This document shows, one piece after another, positions 31,801 through 38,368 of a stretch of 64,000 bases of DNA. Numbering within the stretch: position 1 is the first letter of the stretch; every line of letters begins with the position of its first letter. This DNA is from Scilla litardierei (lineage: Eukaryota; Streptophyta; Magnoliopsida; Asparagales; Asparagaceae): contig CM061139.1 in assembly GCA_030789695.1 (NCBI GenBank), forward strand, positions 108,164,837 through 108,228,836, written 5' to 3'. A program made the translations under genes and the position numbers. Under the pieces are notes generated by a model that saw only the letters and a program-made list of their open reading frames with translations, searched no databases and was not told the DNA's origin.

Positions 31801-33804
31801 TAGTGAGAAAGAAATAGTAAAAAAGAAAGTTCATGATAATTGTACGAAACCGGAAATAAAAGGGTAATTTAATCTTAGTCTTGTAATAACAATAATTATA
31901 TGAATGAAGGTATAATTATCAATAAACATATTATATAATGGCCAATTATATAAAACTTTGTTGGATAAATAAGTAGCAAGTATTTTTTATTATAAGAAAC
32001 TTAGAAAAAAGTTAAAAAGAAAGAACTAGCAAAAGAGCTAGAAAAAAGGTTCATAAGACGGAACGAACAGAGAAAGAAAAATAAAATAAGCTAAGGCGGA
32101 AAAATGAGATTGCAAGAAAAAAGTTTAAATGGAAAATTTTAATGCAAGCAAAAAAAGTTGGAAGAACATTGATGAGGAAAGTTTGAAATAATGAGAAAGA
32201 AAGAAAATGATAACATAAAAATGTGAAAAATTGCAAAGATTTAAATAGAGAAGTTTGAAAGAAACAAACAATAAAGAAAGAAAAAAGAAAAAATCAGAGT
32301 GGAAAGTTTGAGATAGTCAGAAAAAAAAACAAAATTATAACTTGAAAGGAAAATATACGGTGGTTTTTGTTCAAATCCATGGTAAAATCTTAAAACATAT
32401 CTAAAAGTTAATGATAGTTTTATGAAATTTATGAAAGAAGAGTAGTTGGTCATTTATATTTTTGTACCATCGGGTAGTGTCGAACGTTGAAAGTTTGCGA
32501 TAGTTTCTTGATTATTACGAAATTTAAGGTAGTATTTTTGAAAGAGAATAATGTATATGTGCTGTCATTGCGACTTCCCACGCTGACAACACATATACAT
32601 CATTTTATTTATTTTTAATTTTTTTTAGATGTGTTCTACACATCATGGTTCGCCATACCAAAAATCTAGTGAATCCAATGCCATTTGATCATCTCGATCT
32701 AACTGTTGCAAATTCAATGTTTTTATAATAATTTAACTTTTTGCAACAATGGATCGTGAGTCAAATTCTCTAGGGTTAACCTATATTTGGAGTTTTGAAA
32801 TTTTAGACAGTTCACAACAACCCAGGATTTTGGGGGCTGATAGCGTGTGAAGTTTCCCTCATTGTCAACATATACCCATTAATCTCTTTTGAAATCTGCT
32901 GAATGTTTATAGTAGTTTCTTAACTTGTAGCCTAAATTATTTATATAGATTTAGATTACTTTATATGAGTAGTGGCGGAACCAGACCTTTGGTGTAGTGG
33001 GGTCTCAATATGAGGGTCTATTACATATACATATATACATACACACACATATATGTGTAGTATATACATACCTATTAATCTTTTTTTTCAAATTTTGGTG
33101 GGGGCCCATGCCCCCACAATCTAGTGGGTAGTTCTGCCACCGAATACGGGTCCTTTTTCTCGTGGCAAAATTCCTGATAGTACTTTGCATGCTTTTAGGG
33201 TGGAAAATGTATGCTAGAAATATTGACATGATCTCGTTGAGTAATTTTATTGCACCCAAAGCTTCACACCTCTTGCAAGAATGGTTTAGTACTTCAGTAA
33301 AAATTTTTAACCTATGATTCGACCTATCCCACTTTATTTAAGTACATATAAAGGATGTTATATCATTATCTATCTGTTGCCCTTAGAAAGCTGCTAGATG
33401 GTTGGAGAGAATTAGCACTAGATTGTCGAATTTCTCTCATATGAATGAAACCTTGTATTAGAATTAGTATGTAATGCCACATGGAATTAGATCTAGAGCA
33501 GGCATGAACAATATACTTAGACTACCATATCTTTTTATAATGCTAATGGCTCGATACTTGTTTTCCTTTTGCTCTCTTCTTTTTTGCAGGAGCAAGTGGA
33601 ACAGTGGATGTCCAGGACATAAACCACTTGGTAGAAAAGAAGAAACCTGTGGGGAACATGGTAGAGAACATCGTGGGAGACTGGGATGCCCAGAAGGATA
33701 CGTTCTATGAGCAGACGGGAATCGTTCGTGGCAACGAGATAGTGGGCAACGAGATAGTGGCCGTAGATGAATTCGACGAGCTGGAACGACTCCTCAATGA
33801 ATGA
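3486..33804 (+). CDS. SNAPC1: snRNA-activating protein complex subunit 1 (SNAP43-like), 7 exons
   Basis: SNAPc binds the proximal sequence element of snRNA genes in the nucleus and recruits RNA polymerase II or III; SNAP43 is its subunit 1. Exons: 3486-3542, 3637-3763, 3926-4039, 4517-4715, 4825-4870, 6676-6751, 33590-33804. All introns are GT-AG, phases match at every junction, and the total is 834 nt (277 residues plus TGA). The product starts [17 protein letters not shown] and carries family-typical blocks: [73 protein letters not shown] and [16 protein letters not shown], ending in the acidic tail [12 protein letters not shown]. These match plant SNAP43 proteins as I know them. The start was chosen because MDL begins the conserved N terminus. 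No lesion is visible, so it is probably functional. The odd feature is the roughly 26.8-kb last intron. The symbol is the animal orthologue name. Confidence 0.9.
3637..4039 (+). CDS. SNAPC1: SNAP43 exons 2 and 3
   Basis: Exon 2 (3637-3763) follows TTGTAG and ends in phase 1 before GTATGT. Exon 3 (3926-4039) follows ACACAG and ends in phase 1 before GTAAGC. Together they encode the core of the SNAP43 domain, including [15 protein letters not shown] and [18 protein letters not shown]. The 162-bp intron between them (3764-3925) has no other feature. Confidence 0.88.
4517..4870 (+). CDS. SNAPC1: SNAP43 exons 4 and 5
   Basis: Exon 4 (4517-4715) follows TTGACAG and runs 199 nt through [12 protein letters not shown] and [12 protein letters not shown]. 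It contains an internal GTAGGT that is not used, because read-through stays in frame and conserved. Exon 5 (4825-4870) follows TTTTGCAG, encodes [15 protein letters not shown] and ends in phase 0 before GTAAGC. Confidence 0.86.
4871..6675 (+). other. SNAP43 intron 5
   Basis: A 1.8-kb intron with donor GTAAGC and acceptor TACTCCAG. It contains a short imperfect direct duplication of GATGCTCTGATGATGTATCA at about 5270 and 5303, and no recognisable coding sequence or transposon. Confidence 0.7.
6676..6751 (+). CDS. SNAPC1: SNAP43 exon 6
   Basis: Follows CTCCAG, encodes [20 protein letters not shown] onward and ends in phase 1 before GTAACC. It joins in frame to the exon at 33590 (G plus GA gives Gly), which is the evidence for the 26.8-kb intron. 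Confidence 0.87.
7428..8266. mobile_element. Probable hAT-like non-autonomous repeat
   Basis: An approximately 840-bp segment bounded by related inverted ends: left AAGGATGGAATTTCTATCCG, right (reverse complement) TTAGGGATGGCAAAATGGGT. Both ends continue into motifs rich in TACCCG/CGGGTA. The GGGATGGCAAA-type terminus is common in plant hAT-type repeats. No transposase remains and no target duplication is clear, so the class is an inference. Confidence 0.4.
8267..9414. other. Intronic DNA, nothing recognised
   Basis: AT-rich sequence of the SNAP43 intron. A short GTAAGG repeat near 9345 is noted but not significant. It may be the 5' part of the copia element that becomes recognisable at 9415, but no gag, protease or LTR could be identified. 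Confidence 0.35.
9415..10384 (+). pseudogene. Degenerate Ty1/copia reverse transcriptase (left part)
   Basis: Conceptual translation in shifting frames gives copia RT landmarks in order: an [20 protein letters not shown] block with FGIDYNHTF (the YKARLVAKGFTQ region), [12 protein letters not shown], then [11 protein letters not shown] in place of the YVDD catalytic box (D-D replaced by N-D), and [11 protein letters not shown]. Stops and frameshifts are frequent. It is cut at 10384 by a chromovirus, and its RNase H part continues at 16184, so it is the oldest element of this nest. Confidence 0.75.
10385..10743 (-). repeat. 3' LTR of the Reina-like element
   Basis: 359 bp. It is visibly diverged from its partner at 15824-16183 by many substitutions and small indels, roughly one base in ten by eye, implying an old insertion. 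A polypurine tract precedes it on the - strand (TTTTGGGATGGAGTAG). Confidence 0.85.
10611..11045 (-). pseudogene. Reina-like element: pol C terminus with chromodomain
   Basis: The 144-residue frame begins in the post-integrase linker ([20 protein letters not shown]) and contains a chromodomain, [18 protein letters not shown], then [11 protein letters not shown]. Chromodomains direct chromovirus integration to modified chromatin (family knowledge). The frame runs through the polypurine tract and about 45 codons into the LTR before a stop. Confidence 0.8.
11113..11879 (-). pseudogene. Reina-like element: integrase
   Basis: The frame from 11879 starts [19 protein letters not shown], the C-C half of the HHCC zinc finger. 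It continues into the core with [15 protein letters not shown] (first catalytic Asp region) and [14 protein letters not shown] second frame from 11598 gives [20 protein letters not shown] (second catalytic Asp) and then [20 protein letters not shown], where the family has HPQTDGQTEVVNR. A third piece at 11113-11295 carries the LKLRPYRQ end. Frameshifts separate all three. Confidence 0.75.
12158..13238 (-). pseudogene. Reina-like element: RT and RNase H (broken)
   Basis: RT is recognisable at 13017-13238 by [19 protein letters not shown], then [15 protein letters not shown] and [16 protein letters not shown], the palm/fingers blocks of Ty3/gypsy RT. The catalytic region and RNase H follow downstream in several frames; [19 protein letters not shown] at 12158-12352 is the RNase H segment. 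Many stops interrupt it. Confidence 0.72.
13523..14212 (-). pseudogene. Reina-like element: zinc knuckle and protease
   Basis: A 229-residue open stretch. Near its start is a nucleocapsid-type motif, [16 protein letters not shown], with the cysteines but an altered spacing. Further on is the aspartic protease region, [13 protein letters not shown], where the family has D-S/T-G; the active-site triplet reads D-N-R, so the protease is predicted inactive. An LGMTWL motif of the protease C-terminal half is also present. Confidence 0.72.
14432..15798 (-). pseudogene. Reina-like element: gag (broken)
   Basis: The frame from 15798 starts [17 protein letters not shown] and gives 273 residues with an N-terminal region predicted by eye to be coiled-coil (KAVEKK...[18 protein letters not shown]). 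The retrotransposon gag domain follows in other frames, including [18 protein letters not shown] and [17 protein letters not shown] at 14432-14650. At least one frameshift and several stops separate the pieces, so no single capsid protein can be made. Confidence 0.7.
15824..16183 (-). repeat. 5' LTR of the Reina-like element
   Basis: 360 bp, bounded by TG...CA and followed by the target duplication GATGT. On the - strand it precedes the Met-type primer-binding site at about 15807-15823 and the gag start at 15798. Confidence 0.85.
16184..16500 (+). pseudogene. Degenerate copia RNase H (right part)
   Basis: Continuation of the copia element cut at 10384. Translation in mixed frames gives [11 protein letters not shown] (for RRSTTGYCVFLGDNL), the YRAMAD-like segment near 16290, and TNHIDVHFH near 16430 (for TKHIDVDCHF). 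The three motifs are in correct order and spacing for copia RNase H. Heavily mutated. Confidence 0.65.
16501..17400. other. Intronic DNA, no gene
   Basis: AT-rich sequence with a short CA repeat near 17112. It may include the 3' end of the decayed copia element, but no LTR pair was found. Confidence 0.35.
17401..18540. mobile_element. Non-autonomous Mutator-like (MULE) element
   Basis: Ends share long imperfect inverted repeats of about 90 bp: left GGGTAAATTACAAGAAACCC, right (reverse complement) GGTAAATAACTTTAAAACCC, both continuing to TGTTTAAAATTGAACAAAAA. The GGTAAATTAC...CCCC terminus is common in plant MULEs. The flanks ATTATTTTA (17392-17400) and ATTATATTA (18541-18549) agree at 8 of 9 positions, fitting the 9-bp duplication of Mutator. 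No transposase was seen in the AT-rich interior. Confidence 0.7.
18541..19085. other. Intronic DNA, no gene
   Basis: AT-rich sequence between the MULE and the LTR element. No family recognised. Confidence 0.3.
19086..19448 (+). repeat. Left LTR of the deletion derivative
   Basis: Begins TGTTAGTTAGGAATGGGGG and ends CCTAGATTTTTCA. It shares blocks such as GATTAGGGCTTAGGAG with the right LTR, but with many substitutions. Confidence 0.78.
19476..19745 (+). pseudogene. Remnant coding region in the LTR derivative
   Basis: From ATG at 19476 the frame reads [20 protein letters not shown] and continues 90 codons to a stop after a GC-rich part. The position, just after the primer-binding site, is that of gag. 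I do not recognise a domain. The 3' half overlaps a GC-rich minisatellite. Confidence 0.4.
20442..20802 (+). repeat. Right LTR of the deletion derivative
   Basis: Begins TGTTGAGAATGGGGG after a purine tract (GGGGATAGAGTAG) and ends CCTAGATTTTGCA. Partner of 19086-19448. Confidence 0.78.
20857..21867. mobile_element. PIF/Harbinger-type MITE, about 1.0 kb
   Basis: Terminal inverted repeats GGGTGTGTTTGG and CCAAACACACCC, flanked on both sides by TAA (20854-20856 and 21868-21870), the 3-bp target of PIF/Harbinger elements. Similarity between the arms continues inward through A/G-rich (left) and T/C-rich (right) tracts. The interior has many AATTCGCGAATT-like pieces and no transposase. Confidence 0.72.
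21871..22440. other. Intronic DNA with a TA microsatellite
   Basis: No gene. A run of about 15 TA units lies at about 22286-22315. Confidence 0.5.
22441..23720. repeat. Duplicated satellite-bearing unit with 34-bp minisatellite
   Basis: A unit starting at a GAAAGTTTCTGGG block (22463, again 23278) and ending at a GCACAATTTTGG...TTTCGCGG block (23199-23246, again 23666-23713) occurs twice in tandem. Each copy encloses an array based on AATTTGTTGTTCCGCGCTGA followed by AGGCGCTTGCGTCG. The clearest 34-bp copies are at 22919-22952 and 22953-22986; others are truncated or joined by TTTTTTACGCT spacers. The arrays differ in length between the two copies. No coding function is apparent. Confidence 0.75.
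23775..24195. mobile_element. Foldback element 1
   Basis: Long inverted repeat. The left arm (about 23777-23957) and right arm (about 24005-24192) are nearly complementary over about 150-180 bp. Each outer end holds the short palindrome CTCCTTAGATTCAATCTAAG within GCCTCC...GGAGGC. The inner part includes TTACAACTTCATGGGGTTTT and its complement. A transcript could form a long hairpin. No coding. Confidence 0.75.
24200..24375. mobile_element. Foldback element 2, adjacent to element 1
   Basis: Arms at 24201-24268 and 24301-24370 pair through GGTGG/CCACC, ATCCAACA and CTTTTTGAGCC-like stretches. It shares the TTTTTGAGCC motif and the general design with element 1, suggesting related elements side by side. 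Confidence 0.6.
24420..25215. repeat. Segment bounded by GCAC...GTGC palindromes
   Basis: The left end has AGCACAGGAAAATTTTCTGTGCT (middle abbreviated as its two 11-bp halves: AGCACAGGAAA and TTTCTGTGCT). The right end near 25193 has GCACGGAAAATTTCGTGC. The two ends are alike in reverse, so this may be a further inverted-repeat element. A TA microsatellite lies at about 24859-24888. No coding. Confidence 0.35.
25256..25581 (-). mobile_element. Second small Helitron, opposite orientation
   Basis: On the - strand the 3' end is CTAG at 25259-25256, preceded by the hairpin GTGCAC-TCT-GTGCAC and GGGTTATTT, the same layout as at 2656-2682. The likely 5' end is TCTATTATACATATGAGG, reading down from 25581. 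The last 21 bases of this edge are repeated at about 25611-25631 within CAGA and CATA microsatellites, so the 5' boundary is uncertain. Confidence 0.6.
25582..25670. repeat. CAGA and CATA microsatellites with duplicated Helitron edge
   Basis: (CAGA)n at about 25581-25600 is followed by (CATA)n, a repeat of CCTCCTCATATGTATAATAG and then another (CATA)n run to 25666. Confidence 0.7.
25671..25820. mobile_element. Small MITE, about 150 bp
   Basis: Inverted ends TTAATGTAGAACAGGTGGCA and, read in reverse complement, TTTAATGTAGAAAAGCTGCC, both continuing into CACCTGATCC. The right side is followed by about 15 TA units (25821-25851), a possible target. No coding. Superfamily not assigned. Confidence 0.6.
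26410..26763 (-). pseudogene. LINE ORF2: C-terminal RT-associated region
   Basis: A 117-residue stretch with [36 protein letters not shown] and [10 protein letters not shown]. It corresponds to the W-x-L...PRHSFILWLA...LPTRDRL zinc-associated module that follows RT in plant LINEs. Frame differs from the RT pieces. Confidence 0.6.
26909..28440 (-). pseudogene. LINE ORF2: reverse transcriptase (broken)
   Basis: Starts near 28440 with [17 protein letters not shown] and contains [16 protein letters not shown], the family's A-L-F-S-I-D-D-K-S-P-G block. The catalytic box reads F-S-D-D near 27505, out of frame with FCKADPLF downstream. After it come VNKGK-type and [20 protein letters not shown] (27169-27387), then [15 protein letters not shown] and [19 protein letters not shown] (26909-27172). 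An 85-bp tandem duplication lies inside it. Confidence 0.76.
27509..27678. repeat. 85-bp tandem duplication inside the LINE
   Basis: Two adjacent copies start GGTCGGAAGGAACCCCTCCA at 27509 and 27594. Period 85 bp, with a few differences between copies. The length is not a multiple of three, so it also shifts the LINE frame. Confidence 0.82.
28823..29631 (-). pseudogene. LINE ORF2: APE endonuclease
   Basis: The frame from 29631 begins [17 protein letters not shown]. It contains LVGLLETKI with the catalytic Glu of AP-endonuclease-like enzymes, [15 protein letters not shown], and WAVLGDFKS, where the family has GDFN. A second frame at 28823-29155 gives [20 protein letters not shown] and DRVLSN, the later endonuclease blocks. 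It nicks target DNA to prime reverse transcription in active relatives. Frameshifted near 29150. Confidence 0.78.
29940..31280 (-). pseudogene. LINE ORF1 (nucleic-acid-binding protein)
   Basis: The frame from 31280 starts [19 protein letters not shown]. Further on, [20 protein letters not shown] resembles the DUF4283-type segment of plant LINE ORF1 (WIRFPNLP...). After one in-frame [22 protein letters not shown] is a classical C-X2-C-X4-H-X4-C zinc knuckle near 30540-30590. The remaining Pro/Ser-rich C-terminal tail extends to about 29940. At least one stop and frameshifts separate the blocks. Confidence 0.7.
31286..32960. other. AT-rich intronic DNA, no gene
   Basis: A-rich DNA with many GAAAGAAAA/AGTTCAAAAGAAAG variants. 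TTTGTTGATTCATTAG at 31306-31321 repeats the edge of the LINE at 31271-31285. An approximately 55-nt hairpin lies at about 32547-32601 (AATGTATATGTGCTGTCA against TGACAACACATATACATCATT, last 21 shortened here to its paired part). Confidence 0.45.
32970..33142. mobile_element. Possible short hAT-like MITE
   Basis: About 170 bp between AGTGGCGGAACCAGACC and, in reverse complement from the right, GGTGGCAGAACTACCCAC. GTGGCGGAGCCAG-type ends are frequent in plant MITEs. The arms match only over about 10 bp and no target duplication is evident. Confidence 0.4.
33590..33804 (+). CDS. SNAPC1: SNAP43 last exon (exon 7, with stop)
   Basis: Follows TTTTTTGCAG; its first two bases complete the Gly codon begun at 6751. 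It encodes [32 protein letters not shown] and the acidic end [12 protein letters not shown] before TGA at 33802-33804. A 15-bp in-frame tandem duplication at 33730-33759 gives [10 protein letters not shown]. Confidence 0.88.
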
Positions 33805-35112
33805 AGTGTGTTATTGCCTACTAGGGACATGAAGCTGGTTTCCTCTGCATGTCGACTTGCGGCCATCACATATCAGGATGAACAGGTACTAATGTATGGA
33901 AAAGCAAAGCTTTTCTGCTTTTTTTTTTGGTATATATCGGCTTAACTGTAGGCAACGGTCTTGGCTAGGTCTGAAAAGTCTTGTTGGCAAGGCATTTGGT
34001 TCTAGTCTTCTGTTGTGGAAAGCGGGAATCGATCCATGGTGGATGTTGAAGGCGCACGTGTCTTTAACCAGCTCTCCGATGTATCAAAAAATATACAAGC
34101 AACTCTTTTTTTTGGGAAAACATGAAGCAGTCTTCCCAGTCTTTCCTGGTATTTGCATGGGGGACATAAACCGATATTGGGCAATAAAGATTATGAACTA
34201 AGATAATTAATGGGATGCCCAGTAACACTCAAGGCGGTATCAGTATCAGATGAAACCATGGTTCAAGCGACATGGTCATGGAGTAGACTAGACAATACAC
34301 AGTATATTGCAAGACATGTTAGCTTTCTGGCTTAGCAACGACGGTGATGTTTCTGAAGTTCCTATCGATTTTTTTTGTTTGCTTTGTCGCTTATGGCGAG
34401 GCTTCTCTGTATTCAAGCTCTAAAAGGATGCCGACTACAAATTTGAGATGCCACTTGATCTGTTGAGAAAAGCTATTTTTGAGGGTGAAAGAGCATTCAT
34501 TCGACTTATTATGGTGCTAAGAACATCATCCACATTCTGGGACGTGATTGCAAGAAGATAGATGCGTGTCCTAATGATTACATATTTTGTTAAAAGGATA
34601 ATGAACATCTTTAGGAGTATCAGATCGCTAAGTATACAGATGAAAAAGAGATAAGTGTACGCAGGTTGTGGACGGTGGAGACTTATTATTGAAACCAAAT
34701 ATATAAGTGTACTCCAGCTTAGAACAAGCATCGTACATATAAAAGTAAAGAGCCGGACTATATACGTACTCCGCTTAGTATACTAGGTTTTTTTTCCCCG
34801 GGGGATGTTACATTGAAGGGATTGATGTGACTTTTGATGTGACACTTTTTTCTTTCTTAGGAAAGAATGATTGCATACACTGTATTTGATCGGTATATGC
34901 GACAATCATCAAAGTAAAACGCTTCAACTAAACTGTCGAGGATTCATTCGAACACCCATACAATGTCAACGTATTTTTAAGACTATCATCACAAAGTTTT
35001 TTTGTAAATATTCAAAGATTACATATTTTCTTCCATAAAAAATCATGCATGCCCTCGAATGAATATTTGAAAAGGTATTCATGGCATTACACTAAAAGAA
35101 AACACCGAGGTA
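33805..35112. other. 3' flank of SNAP43 up to the phytoglobin pseudogene
   Basis: Probable 3' UTR of SNAP43 at the start, then intergenic DNA. The two genes would converge here. No further coding region recognised and no poly(A) signal assigned. Confidence 0.4.
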
Positions 35113-35799
<687 letters not shown>

Positions 35800-35800
35800 A

Positions 35801-36583
35801 GCTGTTGACGAACGAGCTTGAACGAGCTTGAACATGGAGCTTGGTTTTGTTCATGAACAAAATCCATATTCAAGCTCTGTTCGTTTACTAACCGAGCTCT
35901 AAAAGCCTGTTCAAGCTTATTCGTTAAGCTTACCGAACGAATGTAAACGAATATTTATCGAGCTTGTTCACGAGTAGTTCATCGAACGTTCTGTTCGTTA
36001 ACACGACTTATCGAGCTTGTTCGTGAACATGTTCAGGAACATGTTCGTGAACACGCAATCAATCTTGTTCATGAACAAATTTTCCATCAAACAAACGAAT
36101 GCCAATTTTTTAATCAGGAATACTAATATTTAACCAGAATTGCCAATGACTAAATCAATTAAATAAAGGATTAAATATTTGCATGACAAAAAAACAAACA
36201 AATCCAACATAATAGCTCCATAAATCCCATTACAAGCATCCATTCCCAGCATAATAAAAAATATAGTATTTGTCTAAATGCAATACAATGTAAGAACCCA
36301 ATATTCCAACAATTCCATCATCAATGTATTATAATGAATATTTAATGAGCTTGTTCATGAACATCACTTAACGAGCTTGTTCACGAACACTTAACAAACA
36401 CTTAACGAGCTTGTTCATGAACATATATGAACGAGCACAGTTCTGTGCAAGCTTTGTTCGTTTACTAACCGAGCTTTAAAATTTTGTTCAAGCTTGTTCA
36501 TTAAGCTTCCTGAACGAACGTAAATAAACATGTACCGAGCTTGTTCCGAGTAGTTCATCGAACGTTCTGTTCGTCAACAGCCC
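35801..36583. mobile_element. Foldback/DNA element in phytoglobin exon 1
   Basis: Ends GCTGTTGACGAAC (left) and, in reverse complement, GGCTGTTGACGAACAG (right). The interior is made of GAGCTTGTTCATGAAC-like units. A block of about 130 bp starting near CTGTTCGTTTACTAACCGAG occurs twice in the same orientation (about 35875-36003 and 36452-36579). No transposase. It sits directly at the point where phytoglobin exon 1 is cut; the exact edges overlap with the copia target duplication by a few bases. Confidence 0.6.
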
Positions 36584-36871
36584 TAAACAAAAGACAGACA
36601 GAGGAAGAAAGATACAGAGACAGAGGCAAATAGGAAGTGGAGAACAAAGATATTTATTGCTTTGACACTTAAAATGTTTGATTACAATAACTTGCAGGCT
36701 ATATATATCACTGGCCTCCTAACAAACTTCCTTCTACAGAAAATGGACTTAGTCTTCTAACAAATTTCAACAGAAATCAGTCTTCTATGAAACTAGAAAC
36801 AGAATGATTTGACTTAGTAAACAAAAGCAAGCATAAAAAAATAATTCGATAAGATGCACTAATTTTTAACA
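36584..36871 (-). repeat. 3' LTR of the nested-host copia
   Basis: 288 bp. Shares with 51602-51905 the blocks AACAAAAGACAGA, CACTGGCCTCCTAACAAACT and CACTAATTTTTAACA. Shorter than its partner owing to small indels. Confidence 0.85.
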
Positions 36872-36872
36872 C

Positions 36873-38359
36873 TCTCCCTTAGCGCATGCTTACAATTGAC
36901 AACAGCAAGTGCAGCTCTAAACTCTTCAAACTTGGGGGTTTCCAATGCTTTTGTGAATATGTCTGCAACTTGGTTGTTTGTAGAAATTCCTTGCAGCTCA
37001 ATTTCTCGATCCAACACCACCTCTCCGATGTAATGATAAGGAACTTTAATATGCTTTGTTCGTCCATGAAAACCCGGATTTGAAGCAAGATTGATGGTAC
37101 TTTCATTATCACACATAATAATCTGTACAACATACTCACCTTTGCACAGCATGTCTCCCATCAAATTCTTCAATCACATACATTCTTGTGCAGCCATAGT
37201 TGCTGCCACATATTTAGCTTCAGTTCTGGATAAAGCAACCACATTTTGATTCTTACTGCACCATGATATCATTGCTGAACCAGTGTTGAAAAAATAACAT
37301 GAGGTTGAATGTGTATCATTAGCATCTCCTCCCCAATCTGCATCTGTAAAGCCACTTAACATGAAAATTTCACATCTTTATTACATACGACCATACTCAA
37401 GAGATCCTTTTACATACCACAGAATTCTCTTCGCTGCATCTAAGTAAGAACTTCTTGGACATTACATGAACTGTGAGACTACACCAACAGAATAAGCAAT
37501 TTCAGGTCATGTGATAGTTAAATAAATTAAACTACCGACAAGTTGTCGAAATCTTGTAGGATCATTTAATAACTTCCCTTCATCTTTCATCAGCTTGAGA
37601 TGTTGCTCCATTAGGGTGGCCGTTTCTTTTGACTTCCCCATGTCAAAACATTGCAAACGTTTCTTTGCATAACCTTTTTGAGAGATTAAAAATCCATGAT
37701 CTGATTTTTCAACTTCCAGACCAAGAAAATAGCCAACTTCTCCCAAACTCCTCATCTCAAATCGAAAATATAGTTCACTTTTTATCTTAGTAATCTCAAC
37801 TTCATTATCTCCAGTAATTATCATATCGTCCTTGTACAACAAGACCAGCAAATGCACATTTGATTCTAATTTAATGAATAAACTAGAATTTGCATCGGAC
37901 ACCTTAAATCCACAAAAGATAAAGTATTGAGCAACTTTACAATACCAGTGCTTGTTTAAGGCCATATAGCGCCTTCTTCAATCGACAAACATGGTGCAGA
38001 TGCTCCTTGGAAACGTAACCTTTAGGCTGCTCCATAAACACATCGTGATCCAATTCTCCGTAAATAAAAGCACTCTTTACATCAAGCTGCCACACTTTCC
38101 AATCTCTAAAAGCTGCAAGAGAAAAAAGAGTTCCTACGGTTACCATCTTTGCAACGGGGCAGAACGTTTCCTAATAATCCAACCCATAGCTTTGAGAGAA
38201 ACCACGTGCAATTAGTTGGGCTTTGCATCTGTCAACAATACCATCCAATTTTCTCTTAAAACGATAAACACATTTGTAAGTAATGGGTTCATAATTCTCT
38301 GGCTTTGATACCAACTCCCATGTTTGATTTTTGTTTAAAGCTTCAATTTCTTCTTGCAT
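36873..38359 (-). pseudogene. Copia RT and RNase H
   Basis: RT from 38359: MQEEIEALNKNQTWELVSKP, YRFKRKLDGIVDRCKAQLIA, WQLDVKSAFIYGELDHDVFM, LKKALYGLKQA. The catalytic box reads LLYKDDMIITGD (Tyr-Lys-Asp-Asp instead of YVDD), and YFLGLEVEK follows. RNase H: GFTDADWGGDANDTHSTSCY, ISWCSKNQNVVALSRTEAKY, and at 36859-37173 CDNESTINLASNPGFHGRTK and ISTNNQVADIFTKAL. Frameshifts lie near 37950 and 37370. Confidence 0.82.
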
Positions 38360-38368
38360 AACTGCCTC

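Larger units (their letters stand above)
6752..33589 (+). other. 26.8-kb last intron of SNAP43, filled with transposons
   Basis: Donor GTAACC at 6752, acceptor TTTTTTGCAG ending at 33589. The intron carries LTR elements, a LINE, DNA transposons, Helitron-like sequence and satellites in both orientations, listed separately. The host gene's reading frame continues perfectly across it. Retrotransposon LTRs and poly(A) signals inside it could disturb transcription, but I see no host stop or broken splice site. Confidence 0.82.
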
